A DNA stretch of 53,268 bases, taken from NCBI GenBank assembly GCA_003210285.1, contig QCVS01000011.1, positions 1-53,268 of the forward strand, written 5' to 3'. Source of the DNA: Prochlorococcus sp. AG-686-J21. Lineage in GTDB: Bacteria > Cyanobacteriota > Cyanobacteriia > PCC-6307 > Cyanobiaceae. Shown here in pieces: positions 1 to 9,143 of the stretch. The position numbers were made by a program, and so were the translations under genes. The notes below the pieces were generated by a model. It ran no database searches and was not told the DNA's origin. It saw nothing but the letters and a program-made list of their open reading frames with translations. Position 1 is the first letter of the stretch. Each line of letters starts with the position of its first letter.

Positions 1-72
1 TTTTCCTCCAGAACAAGATTGCAATAAAATTAAAATAATCAAAACAAACAAATTATTTTTTATAAAACCCAT
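1..72 (-). CDS. N-terminus of a lipoprotein (partial)
   Basis: Reading leftward from the ATG at 72, the frame is open to the window edge for 24 codons. It encodes a short polar start (MGFIKNN), a hydrophobic stretch (LFVLIILILL) and the lipobox-like LLQSC followed by SGGK. That is a typical bacterial lipoprotein signal peptide, so the protein is probably lipid-anchored after cleavage before the cysteine. The ATG lies 2 bp beyond the topA stop codon, so the gene is probably co-transcribed with topA. The body of the protein lies outside the window and cannot be named. Confidence 0.6.
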   Translation of the reverse strand, partial: MGFIKNNLFVLIILILLQSCSGGK

Positions 73-74
73 AT

Positions 75-2687
75 TTATTTTTTACTTTTTTTATTCTTTG
101 AGGTCTTTTTACTAATTACTTTATTTTTTTTGAAACCAGAGCTCTTTTTATCTTTCATTTTCTCTTCTAATAAAACCAAAGCATTATCAAGTGTAAATTT
201 TTCTATATCAGTATCTTTAGGCAAAGAAACATTTGTTTTTCCGCACTTTATGTATAGTCCATATCGTCCATTTAAAATCTGAATTTTATCATTTAATTCT
301 TTAGGTTTTCCAAAATCCTTTATTACTTCTTGTCCTCCTCTCCCTAATTTTGGCATCGCGAGGATTTCTAATGCGCGCTTAAGATCAACCTTAAAAACAT
401 CATCTTCTTTTTTTAAAGATCTATTTTCAGAATCATCTTCATTCTTTATCCATTTAATATAGGGACCAAACCTACCCCTGTCTGCCTCAACAATTCCACC
501 TTCGGGATGTTCTCCTAGCAGTTTTGGTAAGCTTAATAGTTCTAGAGCTTCCAATAAAGTTAAGTCATCCGTTTTTAACTCTTTTGGTAAAGAGGCCCTT
601 CTTGGCTTGGCTTTGTCTTCTTCAGTATTTCCTAACTGAACATAAGGTCCATAAGGGCCAAATCTTAAAAATACTTGCTCACCAGTTTTTGGATCAGTAC
701 CAAGATCTGAAGGGCCACTAAGAATTTGATCAACTTTCTTTTTATCTAAATCGCCAGGAGTTATATCCATAGGGAGATTGCCTTTTGCCTGTATTTCGTT
801 TCCTGATTCATCTATTTTTACCCCTTCAAGCCATGGTCCATTAGAACCAATTCTGACTACACATGGTAAGTCATCAAAATCAACTTGTCTGTATGCTTTT
901 CCATCAATATCACCCTCAGTTTTCTGAACTTTTACCTCAAGACCATTTTTACCTTTATAAAAAGTTTCCAAATATGGAAGCCACTCAAGATTCCCTGAAG
1001 AAATTTCGTCCAATGAAGATTCCATTTTTGCCGTAAATGTAGTGTCAACCAGATCAGGAAAGTGTTCTTCTAATAATGCCGTAACAGCAAAAGCTGTGAA
1101 TGTAGGTGACAAAGAGTTTGAAGAAATATTTGCATAGCCCCTATCTACAATTGTTCCAATAATACTTGCATAAGTAGAAGGTCTTCCTATTCCCTCTTTT
1201 TCTAAAACCTTGACTAATGCAGCCTCAGTATATCTAGCTGGAGATTTGGTTTCATGATAAGTAGCCTCCTTGCTATCAACTTCTAGAACACACCCTTGAG
1301 TTAAATTAGGAAGAATTACTTCTTGCTGTTCTAATGATGCGCTTGGATCATCACTACCTTCTACATAAGCTCTAAAAAAACCTGCAAAATCTATACTTTT
1401 TCCGCTTGACTTAAATAATCCTTCCCCAACTTCTATTTCAGCATTAATCATTGTTAATTTTGCTTCAGCCATTTGACTGGCAACAGTTCTTTTCCAAATT
1501 AGTTCATATAAAGAAAGATCTCTTCCTGAAAGGTCTGTTTCATTTGGAGTCTTAAATACTTCTCCAGCCGGCCTGATAGCTTCATGTGCTTCTTGTGCAT
1601 TCCTTGCATTTGAATTAAACTGACGAGCTGAGTTTGATAAATATTCTTTCCCATATTTTGAATTTACACATTCTCTCGCGGCTTTAATGGCTTGTTCAGA
1701 AAGATGTACTGAATCAGTTCTCATATATGTAATAAAACCTTTCTCATATAAACCTTGAGCACATCTCATTGTTTCTCTTGCAGATAGTCGAAGTTTTCGA
1801 TTAGCTTCCTGCTGCAAAGTACTAGTAGTAAAGGGTGGAACAGGCTTCCTAATTGTGGGTTTTTTTTCTACTTTTAATACTTTCCACTTTTCCTTAGATA
1901 AAGTTTTGAGAAGACTCTTTGACATGTCTTCATTTAAAATTAAAGATTTATTACCTTTTTTTAAGTTACCCGTCTTTTCATCAAAATCATAACCGTTGGA
2001 GATTTTCTGGCCATCTAAACTAAATAACTTAGATTCAAAAGAAATATTATCTTTAAGCAAAGATGCTTTTAATCCCCAGTAAGATGCTTTTTTAAACGCT
2101 CTCCTTTCTCTTTCCTTGTTAACTAGTAATCTTACTGAAACAGACTGAACACGACCAGCAGATAGTCTGGGAGCTACTTTTTTCCAAAGTAATGGAGAAA
2201 GTTCATATCCAAAAAGTCTATCAAGGATTCTTCTTGTTTCTTGAGCCTGAACTAATTCCATATCAATTTCTCTGGTCTCATCTAGTGCCTTATTAATTGC
2301 CTTTTTAGTAATTTCATGAAAAACCATTCGCTTAGTAGGAATTTTTGGTTTAAGAATTTGCATTAGGTGCCAACTTATACTCTCTCCTTCCCTATCTTCA
2401 TCAGTTGCCAATAGCAATTGAGTTGCATCTTTTAAAGCATTTTTTAAATCCTTAACGACCTTCTTCTTTTCCTTTGGGACAATATAAAGTGGCTCAAAAT
2501 CTTCTGTAGTGTTTACTCCTATCCTTGACCATTTTTCTTTTTTAACTGATGCAGGGATTTCAGCAGCTCCTTTTGGAAGATCTCTTACATGTCCCATAGA
2601 AGCCAGAACTTCGTAATTAGGAGGCAAAAACCTTCTTATAGTTTTTGCCTTTGTAGGACTTTCAACAATAACAAGTGTGTGATCCAA
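75..2687 (-). CDS. topA: DNA topoisomerase I (type IA)
   Basis: Relaxes negatively supercoiled DNA by a transient single-strand break. The Toprim domain is at the N-terminus, with Glu9 and the metal-binding DxDxE triad at Asp96, Asp98 and Glu100. The active-site Tyr321 lies in the motif GFITYMRTDS. After about residue 590 come repeated C-terminal modules with RFGPYGPYVQLG-like signatures (around 690, 750 and 820) and a lysine-rich tail. I see no four-cysteine zinc fingers like those of the E. coli enzyme. The length of 870 aa is normal for cyanobacteria. The start is TTG (2687-2685); it gives the expected N-terminus MDHTLVIVESPTKAK, and no ATG fits better. Divergent from ndhB across about 170 bp. 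Confidence 0.97.
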   Translation of the reverse strand: MDHTLVIVESPTKAKTIRRFLPPNYEVLASMGHVRDLPKGAAEIPASVKKEKWSRIGVNTTEDFEPLYIVPKEKKKVVKDLKNALKDATQLLLATDEDREGESISWHLMQILKPKIPTKRMVFHEITKKAINKALDETREIDMELVQAQETRRILDRLFGYELSPLLWKKVAPRLSAGRVQSVSVRLLVNKERERRAFKKASYWGLKASLLKDNISFESKLFSLDGQKISNGYDFDEKTGNLKKGNKSLILNEDMSKSLLKTLSKEKWKVLKVEKKPTIRKPVPPFTTSTLQQEANRKLRLSARETMRCAQGLYEKGFITYMRTDSVHLSEQAIKAARECVNSKYGKEYLSNSARQFNSNARNAQEAHEAIRPAGEVFKTPNETDLSGRDLSLYELIWKRTVASQMAEAKLTMINAEIEVGEGLFKSSGKSIDFAGFFRAYVEGSDDPSASLEQQEVILPNLTQGCVLEVDSKEATYHETKSPARYTEAALVKVLEKEGIGRPSTYASIIGTIVDRGYANISSNSLSPTFTAFAVTALLEEHFPDLVDTTFTAKMESSLDEISSGNLEWLPYLETFYKGKNGLEVKVQKTEGDIDGKAYRQVDFDDLPCVVRIGSNGPWLEGVKIDESGNEIQAKGNLPMDITPGDLDKKKVDQILSGPSDLGTDPKTGEQVFLRFGPYGPYVQLGNTEEDKAKPRRASLPKELKTDDLTLLEALELLSLPKLLGEHPEGGIVEADRGRFGPYIKWIKNEDDSENRSLKKEDDVFKVDLKRALEILAMPKLGRGGQEVIKDFGKPKELNDKIQILNGRYGLYIKCGKTNVSLPKDTDIEKFTLDNALVLLEEKMKDKKSSGFKKNKVISKKTSKNKKSKK

Positions 2688-2855
2688 GGTCTATTTCGAT
2701 AAAATTAGTGTTTTTTTAATCAATTAGGGCATATTATGATTAATTGAAACTCCTTCAAGCAATATTGCTCGAGATTTTCAAAACACATACCCACAAATTA
2801 TAATCAAGTAAGTTTAACTCTTACATCCTTACAATCAAACATTCAATTTAATTAA

Positions 2856-4376
2856 GTGCCCAACGAAATCTTTACAATTAATTTAAATGCTCAAGCAATT
2901 ATTCCAGAAGCTTTCATTTTGCTTGGTATTGTTGGAACTCTTCTTGTAGATCTTTCTGGCGAAAAAACTGCCTCAAGGTGGGCACCCGTAATTTGTTACA
3001 TTTCATTAGGCAGTTCTCTTATAAGTCTCGCTTTGCAGTGGAGTAACCCTGTAAATACTGCATTCCTTGGCTCTTTTAATTCAGATAATTTGGCTATTGC
3101 ATTTAGATCAATTATTGCACTATCAACTCTAATTTCTTTACTCATTAGTTGGCGTTATACAGAGCAGAGTGGAAGTCCAATTGGTGAATTCGCTGCAATA
3201 GTCTTATCGGCAACTTTAGGAGCTATGCTTTTGTGTGGATCTACTGACCTTGTCAGTGTATTTATATCTTTAGAGACTTTATCAGTAGCTAGTTATTGTC
3301 TTTCTGGTTATCTCAAGAGAGACCCTAGGAGTTCAGAGGCCGCTTTAAAATATCTCCTTGTTGGATCTGCTGCTGCTGCTGTTTATTTATATGGCTCCTC
3401 ATTCCTTTATGGTCTTAGTGGTTCCACAAACTTATCAACAATTGGTGTAGAGATAATAAATAAACCATCATTTATTACATCCTTATCACTAGTTTTTGTC
3501 TTATCAACTGTTGCTTTTAAGATTGCTGCAGTTCCTTTTCATCAGTGGACACCTGATGTTTATGAAGGATCCCCCACACCTGTAGTAGCTTTTTTATCTG
3601 TAGGGTCTAAGACAGCGGGATTTGCTTTTGCAATAAGAATTTTAAGCACTACTTTTTCCTCTTTCGATGAACAATGGAAACTATTATTTACAATTTTAGC
3701 CATCTTGAGTATGGCTCTTGGAAATATTGTTGCTTTGGCCCAAACCTCAATGAAAAGAATGTTGGCTTACAGTTCAATTGGTCAAGCTGGATTTGTAATG
3801 ATTGGCATAGTATCTGGAACACAAGATGGTCTATCATCAGCTGTTTTATATTTAGCTGCATATTTATTTATGAATCTAGGGGCTTTTTCATGCGTAATAC
3901 TTTTTTCACTCCGAACTGGATCAGATAGAATTGCAGATTATTCAGGCCTTTATCAAAAAGATCCCTTAATTACTTTGGGGCTAAGCCTATGTCTTCTTTC
4001 TCTTGGTGGGCTGCCGCCTATGTTGGGTTTTTTCGGGAAAATATATTTGTTTTTTGCAGGATGGGCTAATCATCAATACCTTTTAGTAGTAGTTGGATTA
4101 GTAACTTCAGTAATTTCAATTTATTACTACATCTCGGTTATAAAAATGATGGTAGTAAAAGAACCCCAAGAAGCTTCTGAAATAGTTAAATCTTATCCTG
4201 AGATCAACTGGAATATCATTGGATTACCTCCTCTTCGAATTGCACTATATACTTGCATAGCTGTTACTGCTTTAGGAGGAATACTTTCTAACCCTCTTTT
4301 CAAATTAGCTAATTCAGCAGTATCAGAAACTCCTTTTTTACAGGATATATTAGCCATAACAAATAATGTGCTTTAA
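2856..4376 (+). CDS. ndhB: NAD(P)H-quinone oxidoreductase subunit 2
   Basis: Membrane proton-pumping subunit of the cyanobacterial NDH-1 complex (homologue of NuoN), used in respiration and cyclic electron flow around photosystem I in the thylakoid. The product of 506 aa is hydrophobic throughout with about 14 membrane segments. It carries the family's conserved core, including the lysine-bearing segment ending [19 protein letters not shown] and the region [18 protein letters not shown]. The start is GTG at 2856 (GTG-CCC-AAC-GAA). It stands alone on this strand except for the ABC ATPase 14 bp downstream. Confidence 0.97.
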   Translation: MPNEIFTINLNAQAIIPEAFILLGIVGTLLVDLSGEKTASRWAPVICYISLGSSLISLALQWSNPVNTAFLGSFNSDNLAIAFRSIIALSTLISLLISWRYTEQSGSPIGEFAAIVLSATLGAMLLCGSTDLVSVFISLETLSVASYCLSGYLKRDPRSSEAALKYLLVGSAAAAVYLYGSSFLYGLSGSTNLSTIGVEIINKPSFITSLSLVFVLSTVAFKIAAVPFHQWTPDVYEGSPTPVVAFLSVGSKTAGFAFAIRILSTTFSSFDEQWKLLFTILAILSMALGNIVALAQTSMKRMLAYSSIGQAGFVMIGIVSGTQDGLSSAVLYLAAYLFMNLGAFSCVILFSLRTGSDRIADYSGLYQKDPLITLGLSLCLLSLGGLPPMLGFFGKIYLFFAGWANHQYLLVVVGLVTSVISIYYYISVIKMMVVKEPQEASEIVKSYPEINWNIIGLPPLRIALYTCIAVTALGGILSNPLFKLANSAVSETPFLQDILAITNNVL

Positions 4377-4390
4377 AAGAATATTCTTAA

Positions 4391-5077
4391 ATGACTAAAA
4401 AAGTTGCGACCCTAGAAAAAGTATCAAAAATGTATGGCAAAGATGATCTTATCGTAAAAGCCTTAGATAATGTGAATTTAGAAATTTATAAAGGGGACTA
4501 TTTGGCTGTTATGGGCGCAAGTGGTTCAGGTAAAAGTACTGCAATGAACATTATTGGCTGTCTAGACAGACCATCTCAAGGTGTTTATAAATTAAATGGA
4601 ACTCCAATTGAAAATTTATCTGATGATGAATTAGCTGAATTAAGAAACCAAAAATTAGGATTCGTTTTCCAACAATTCCACCTTCTCTCAGACGCTACAG
4701 CACTAGAAAATGTTCTTTTACCAATGATTTATGCAGGAGTAGATCCTATAGAAAGAGAAAAAAGAGCAAAAAATGCATTAGACAAAGTTGGGCTTTCTGA
4801 GAGAGTAAATAATCGTCCTAATCAATTGTCAGGAGGGCAACAACAACGTGTAGCTATTGCAAGAGCAATCATCAATAATCCTGCAATTTTATTAGCCGAT
4901 GAACCCACTGGGGCCTTAGATTCAAAAACGACAGAGGATGTCTTAGACCTTTTTGATAAACTTCATGAATCAGGCATAACTATAGTTTTAGTTACTCACG
5001 AAGATGAAGTTGCAAGTCGGGCAAAAAAAATAGCAAGGTTTAAAGATGGAAAAATAATTGAATTAAAAATCAAATAA
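4391..5077 (+). CDS. ABC transporter ATP-binding protein, DevA/LolD type
   Basis: ATPase subunit of the MacB/LolD/DevA class, which works with FtsX-like permeases to export lipids, peptides or glycolipids. Visible motifs are Walker A GASGSGKST (residues 42-50), the signature LSGGQQQR (146-153) and Walker B ILLADEPTG (166-174). The length of 228 aa is that of a free-standing ATPase. It sits 14 bp behind ndhB, yet no DevB- or DevC-like membrane partner is adjacent, so its partner must be encoded elsewhere. The substrate cannot be deduced. Its stop codon lies 2 bp from the convergent birA stop. Confidence 0.85.
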   Translation: MTKKVATLEKVSKMYGKDDLIVKALDNVNLEIYKGDYLAVMGASGSGKSTAMNIIGCLDRPSQGVYKLNGTPIENLSDDELAELRNQKLGFVFQQFHLLSDATALENVLLPMIYAGVDPIEREKRAKNALDKVGLSERVNNRPNQLSGGQQQRVAIARAIINNPAILLADEPTGALDSKTTEDVLDLFDKLHESGITIVLVTHEDEVASRAKKIARFKDGKIIELKIK

Positions 5078-5079
5078 AT

Positions 5080-5829
5080 TCAAAACCTCGTTAATATTTT
5101 TTCTTGGATTTCATTATAAATTCTCAAATTCCCATTATTATCTACGTCTTTTATTTCCCAATCGTTTGAGTTATAACCCCTAGGTAAATGTTTTTTTGTA
5201 AGATATTTATTTGCGTTATTAATAATATATTCTTTTCTACCATTACATTCGACTGACTCATGAATAGTTTTAAGGATTTTTGCAGTCCAATAAAATTCGC
5301 ATATATTTTTAGTTTTAAGTATTTCAGATAAAGCAATGCCCTCTAATGGAGTTTTATTTAAAAAATTCATTCCGATACCTATCCTTACATAAATAATTTC
5401 TTTTCCTCTTGTTATAACTCTAGGTAAAAATCCAATTAATTTTTTGGAATTAAAAAAAATATCATTTGGCCATTTTAAATCGACTTTTATAGATTCCTTA
5501 TGCAACATTTCACATAATTTAATTGCAAATGACAGACTAAATATCTCACTTGAGAATTTTGAGGTGAAAATTGGATAAGCCGCACTTAGCCAAATTCCTC
5601 CTTTAGGAGAAACCCATGGTCTTGAATTCTGACCTATTCCTAAAAATTGTTCTTTAGCTACTATTGCTCTTGGTTTATATCTTTTGATTGGAGAATTTTG
5701 AAGCCAATTTGTTAGTTCATATTCTGTACTTTTACATTTAAATTTGTATTGAAGTTTCCAATGAGGAAAAAATCCTTGAATATTTTTGTAGTAATATGCA
5801 GTCTTAGCTAAAGATCCAAAAACTTTCAC
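5080..5829 (-). CDS. birA: Biotin--[acetyl-CoA-carboxylase] ligase
   Basis: Attaches biotin to the carrier protein of acetyl-CoA carboxylase through a biotinyl-AMP intermediate. The 249-aa product has the biotinyl-5'-AMP loop as GIGQNSR (64-70, in place of GRGRxGR), the KWPND motif (119-123) and GIGMNFLN (151-158). There is no N-terminal helix-turn-helix domain, so it is a ligase only, not a repressor as in E. coli. The first 40 residues are unusual and poorly conserved. The start is ATG at 5829. Divergent from the DUF721 gene. Confidence 0.85.
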   Translation of the reverse strand: MKVFGSLAKTAYYYKNIQGFFPHWKLQYKFKCKSTEYELTNWLQNSPIKRYKPRAIVAKEQFLGIGQNSRPWVSPKGGIWLSAAYPIFTSKFSSEIFSLSFAIKLCEMLHKESIKVDLKWPNDIFFNSKKLIGFLPRVITRGKEIIYVRIGIGMNFLNKTPLEGIALSEILKTKNICEFYWTAKILKTIHESVECNGRKEYIINNANKYLTKKHLPRGYNSNDWEIKDVDNNGNLRIYNEIQEKILTRF

Positions 5830-5905
5830 AAATCCTTAATATAAAAAAACAGGCAATCTTTACAAGATTAAATTATCTTAAAACTTATAACCTTAATTAT
5901 ACAAA

Positions 5906-6388
5906 TTGAATAAAAAATATTTACCAATATTGAATAAAAGATATCCATCTTCAATGCGTAATTGTCTTGATGATTTCAAAAAATCATGGAAAGACTTAGA
6001 TAAATTATCCAAACTAAATGAAAACTGGGAAAAGTTAATTGGCTTGGAACTATCTAAAGCATGTAAGCCATTAAAAATTGAGCAAAAAACTCTTATTATT
6101 GCTGTAAATCATCCACAATGGCGGCAGGCACTAATTTATAACAAACATAGATTAAAGGAGAGTATTAGCAGATATGGAATAAATCTAAAGGAAATAAAGA
6201 TAATACAAAATTATGAGGTCAAAGTCTTAGATAAAAAAGAGATTAATGCAAAAACAGTTTGGGAGAATCATCCGAGCAGAATAAAGAATAATAATATGAT
6301 TATTTGTAAAATATGTAATAGTCCTGCACCGGAAGGTGAGATATCAAGATGGGGGAAATGTACTTTTTGTTGGAGAAAAAATAGCTAA
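5906..6388 (+). CDS. DUF721 (DciA-like) family protein
   Basis: The central part (about 25-105) has the DUF721 fold signature, with NHPQWRQALIYNKHRLKESI and a preceding WEKLIG. Relatives of this family (DciA) help load the replicative helicase in bacteria that lack DnaC; that role here is only an inference. The C-terminus adds a zinc-ribbon-like pair of CxxC motifs (Cys134/137 and Cys152/155). The longest frame starts at TTG 5906; an in-frame ATG at 5954 (Met17) is a real alternative. It is divergent from birA and convergent with menG. Confidence 0.75.
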   Translation: MNKKYLPILNKRYPSSMRNCLDDFKKSWKDLDKLSKLNENWEKLIGLELSKACKPLKIEQKTLIIAVNHPQWRQALIYNKHRLKESISRYGINLKEIKIIQNYEVKVLDKKEINAKTVWENHPSRIKNNNMIICKICNSPAPEGEISRWGKCTFCWRKNS

Positions 6389-6396
6389 CATGAATT

Positions 6397-7098
6397 TTAT
6401 TTTTCTAGTATAAGTATTCCCATTTGATTAAAAAAAATAGTCCTATATTCAACTTTCTTAAACCCTACTCTCTTTGCAATTAACATAAGTTTGCTTCCCT
6501 CTGGAAAATTTTTTATACTTTTTTCAATATAAGAATATTCTTTACTCAATTTAAAAATTTTTGAAATTGGGACTACAACAAATCTTAAATATATTTTTTG
6601 AAACAAATCAGCTAAAGAATTAAATTTAGAATGATTAAAGTCTAGAAACCCAGCTCTACCTCTATCACTTAAGAGATTAAATACTTTTTTTAGTCCATCT
6701 TCAACATTGACTAAATTTCTTAAACCATAAGACATGCAAATTCCATCATAATTTTTTGAGTTTTCATCTAATTCTAAGATATCTTTCATCTCCCAACAGA
6801 TAAATTTATTTCCAATCAATTTCGACCTTTCCATTGCAATATTTAAAATTTCCTTTGCACTATCTATTCCAGTAACACTTCCATTGGGCCTAATTTTTTT
6901 TAAGATTAAAAATGATAAATCCCCAGTCCCACAACATAAATCAGCCCAATTTTCTCCATCAATTGGTTTTAATAAATCAACTAATTCCTTTTTCCAATAT
7001 TTGTGTAATCCCAAACTTAGCAAACTATTTAAAAAGTCATAACTACAAGAAATTTTATTAAAAATAGTTTTAACCTCATTAGTTTTTTTATATCGCAT
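6397..7098 (-). CDS. menG: Demethylphylloquinone/menaquinone C-methyltransferase
   Basis: SAM-dependent UbiE-family methyltransferase. In cyanobacteria this protein performs the final ring methylation of phylloquinone, the photosystem I secondary acceptor. The 233-aa product shows the UbiE N-terminal block (IFNKISCSYDFLNSLLSLG), the SAM-binding loop DLCCGTGD (53-60), and the later signature YGLRNLVNVEDGLKKVFNLL. It lies 35 bp downstream of hisF on the same strand, so the two may be co-transcribed. Confidence 0.9.
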   Translation of the reverse strand: MRYKKTNEVKTIFNKISCSYDFLNSLLSLGLHKYWKKELVDLLKPIDGENWADLCCGTGDLSFLILKKIRPNGSVTGIDSAKEILNIAMERSKLIGNKFICWEMKDILELDENSKNYDGICMSYGLRNLVNVEDGLKKVFNLLSDRGRAGFLDFNHSKFNSLADLFQKIYLRFVVVPISKIFKLSKEYSYIEKSIKNFPEGSKLMLIAKRVGFKKVEYRTIFFNQMGILILEK

Positions 7099-7133
7099 AT
7101 TTAAATATTTTTAATTAATGATAAATTATTTTT

Positions 7134-7901
7134 TTAATTAGGTCTAATTGGTAGTTTCTTCTCAATAAGAAAAGATTTTATTTCATCTATAGTAAGTTTT
7201 TTGTCATGTAGTAAAGATGCTAAAAGTGCTGCGGAGGCTTTACCTTCAGTAAAAACATTATAAATATCTTCAACAGAGCCTGCGCCCCCAGACGCGATCA
7301 CAGGGATATTAACAGCATTTGCAACCATTTGAGTCAATAATAGGTCGTATCCATTTTGTGTCCCATCACCATCCATTGAAGTTAATAAAATTTCTCCCGC
7401 ACCTAATTCCTCAATTTTTTTTGCCCAACTTATTACATCTAAACCAGTATTCTCACGCCCACCTTTAACATATACTTCCCATTCATTAGATTTGTTAAAT
7501 TTTTTTCTCGCATCAATAGCAATAACAATACATTGTGTTCCGAAATTTGCAGAGCTTTTGGAAATTATATCTGGATTTTTAACTGCAGAAGAATTCAAAC
7601 TTACTTTGTCTGCTCCTGCTCTTAAAAGATCGTTAATTGAGATGATCGAATTTATTCCACCACCAACGGTGAAAGGTATATTAACTGATTTCGCAGTTCT
7701 AGAGACAAGATCAACTAATGTTTTTCTATTTTCTACACTTGCTCTTATATCTAAAAATACTAATTCATCAGCTCCTGCTTCAGAGTATTTACATGCTAAT
7801 TCGACAGGGTCTCCAGAGTCTCTAAGGTTTACAAAATTAACACCTTTAACTACCCTTCCATTAGCTACATCTAAACAAGGAATTAAACGAAGAGCTACCA
7901 T
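7134..7901 (-). CDS. hisF: Imidazole glycerol phosphate synthase, cyclase subunit
   Basis: Histidine biosynthesis: with HisH it converts PRFAR and ammonia into imidazole glycerol phosphate and AICAR. This is a (beta/alpha)8 barrel of 255 aa. The two catalytic aspartates fall at exactly the usual positions, Asp11 ([10 protein letters not shown]) and Asp130 (IVIAIDARK). The phosphate-binding glycines are in TVGGGI and ASGGAG. The start is ATG at 7901. The DUF2862 gene diverges from it across 59 bp. Confidence 0.97.
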   Translation of the reverse strand: MVALRLIPCLDVANGRVVKGVNFVNLRDSGDPVELACKYSEAGADELVFLDIRASVENRKTLVDLVSRTAKSVNIPFTVGGGINSIISINDLLRAGADKVSLNSSAVKNPDIISKSSANFGTQCIVIAIDARKKFNKSNEWEVYVKGGRENTGLDVISWAKKIEELGAGEILLTSMDGDGTQNGYDLLLTQMVANAVNIPVIASGGAGSVEDIYNVFTEGKASAALLASLLHDKKLTIDEIKSFLIEKKLPIRPN

Positions 7902-7960
7902 TTTAAAAAAAATTGTCCAAAGGCTGTTAATCTTGCATAATAGCTTCCATTTTACCTCTT

Positions 7961-8185
7961 ATGGCTGAAACTAAATTATTACCCAAAATTGGTAGTAAAG
8001 TTAAAATTAACATTAACAAGGTTAAAGATAGATTACCTGCAAAGCTAATTGATCAAATATCATCAAACCCAAGAGTTGTAACAACAGGATATAAAATGAC
8101 TGACGGGAGAAGTATTGGCATTACTGTTAGATTGCAAAATGGAGAAGAAAATTGGTTTTTCCCTGAAGAAATTGAGAAAGGTTAA
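7961..8185 (+). CDS. DUF2862 family small protein
   Basis: A 74-aa basic protein with a short beta-rich body that I associate with the cyanobacterial DUF2862 family. It has the core GYKMTDGRSIGITVRLQNGE and the end ENWFFPEEIEKG. Such SH3-like small proteins are widespread in cyanobacteria and have no established function that I know of. The ATG at 7961 is unambiguous. It lies 9 bp upstream of the chlG start, so it is probably transcribed with chlG. Confidence 0.75.
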   Translation: MAETKLLPKIGSKVKININKVKDRLPAKLIDQISSNPRVVTTGYKMTDGRSIGITVRLQNGEENWFFPEEIEKG

Positions 8186-8194
8186 ATATTAAAA

Positions 8195-9142
8195 GTGAAT
8201 GATCCAAAACAATTATTAGGAATAAAAGGGGCTTCTGAGACTTCAAGTATTTGGAAACTACGTATACAATTAATGAAGCCAATCACATGGATCCCTTTGA
8301 TATGGGGGGTAATCTGTGGAGCTGCCGCAAGCGGAAACTTTCAGTGGACAATAAGTAATGTATTAGCCTCACTAGCATGTATGCTCATGAGCGGACCACT
8401 TCTAGCCGGTTATACCCAAACTATTAATGATTTTTTTGATAGGGAAATTGACGCTATTAATGAACCTAATAGACCAATCCCTTCTGGAAAGATTTCGATT
8501 AAGGAAGTAAAAATACAAATTTGGGTTTTACTTATTGCTGGTTTAGTAGTTTCTTTTTTATTAGATTTATATGCAAAACATAGTTTTCCCTCTGTCTTTC
8601 TTCTAGCTTTAGGTGGATCTTTAGTAAGTTATATATATTCTGCTCCTCCTTTAAAATTGAAGCAAAACGGCTGGCTAGGAAATTATGCTTTAGGAGCTTC
8701 ATATATAGCTCTTCCATGGTGGGCGGGACAAGCCTTATTTGGGAAATTAACCATTGTTACTGCATTACTAACTCTTGCTTATAGTCTTTCTGGGCTAGGA
8801 ATAGCAGTTATAAATGATTTCAAAAGTGTTGAAGGGGATTCAAAACTAGGATTGAATTCGTTACCTGTAATATTTGGAATTAAAAAAGCTAGTCGAATAA
8901 GTGCTGGTCTTATTGATATTTTTCAATTAGCAATGGTTATCGTATTAATTGTTATTGGACAACATTTAGCATCAGTAATTTTAGTTTTACTGGTAATTCC
9001 TCAAATTACATTTCAAGATATGTGGTTACTAAGAGATCCTTTAAAATTTGATGTCAAATACCAGGCAAGTGCGCAACCATTTCTTATAACTGGAATGTTA
9101 GTCACCGCTTTAGCAATAGGGCATAGTTTTTTAGTAGCTTAA
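8195..9142 (+). CDS. chlG: Chlorophyll synthase (prenyltransferase)
   Basis: Esterifies (di)vinyl chlorophyllide with phytyl or geranylgeranyl diphosphate, the last step of chlorophyll synthesis, in the thylakoid membrane. It is a UbiA-superfamily protein of 315 aa with about eight or nine membrane helices. The diphosphate/Mg-binding motif is NDFFDREID (78-86), followed by the ChlG-typical INEPNRPIPSG. The second Asp-rich site is INDFKSVEGD near residue 210. The start is GTG at 8195. The stop codon is separated from the next gene's GTG by a single base, which implies translational coupling. Confidence 0.95.
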   Translation: MNDPKQLLGIKGASETSSIWKLRIQLMKPITWIPLIWGVICGAAASGNFQWTISNVLASLACMLMSGPLLAGYTQTINDFFDREIDAINEPNRPIPSGKISIKEVKIQIWVLLIAGLVVSFLLDLYAKHSFPSVFLLALGGSLVSYIYSAPPLKLKQNGWLGNYALGASYIALPWWAGQALFGKLTIVTALLTLAYSLSGLGIAVINDFKSVEGDSKLGLNSLPVIFGIKKASRISAGLIDIFQLAMVIVLIVIGQHLASVILVLLVIPQITFQDMWLLRDPLKFDVKYQASAQPFLITGMLVTALAIGHSFLVA

Positions 9143-9143
9143 A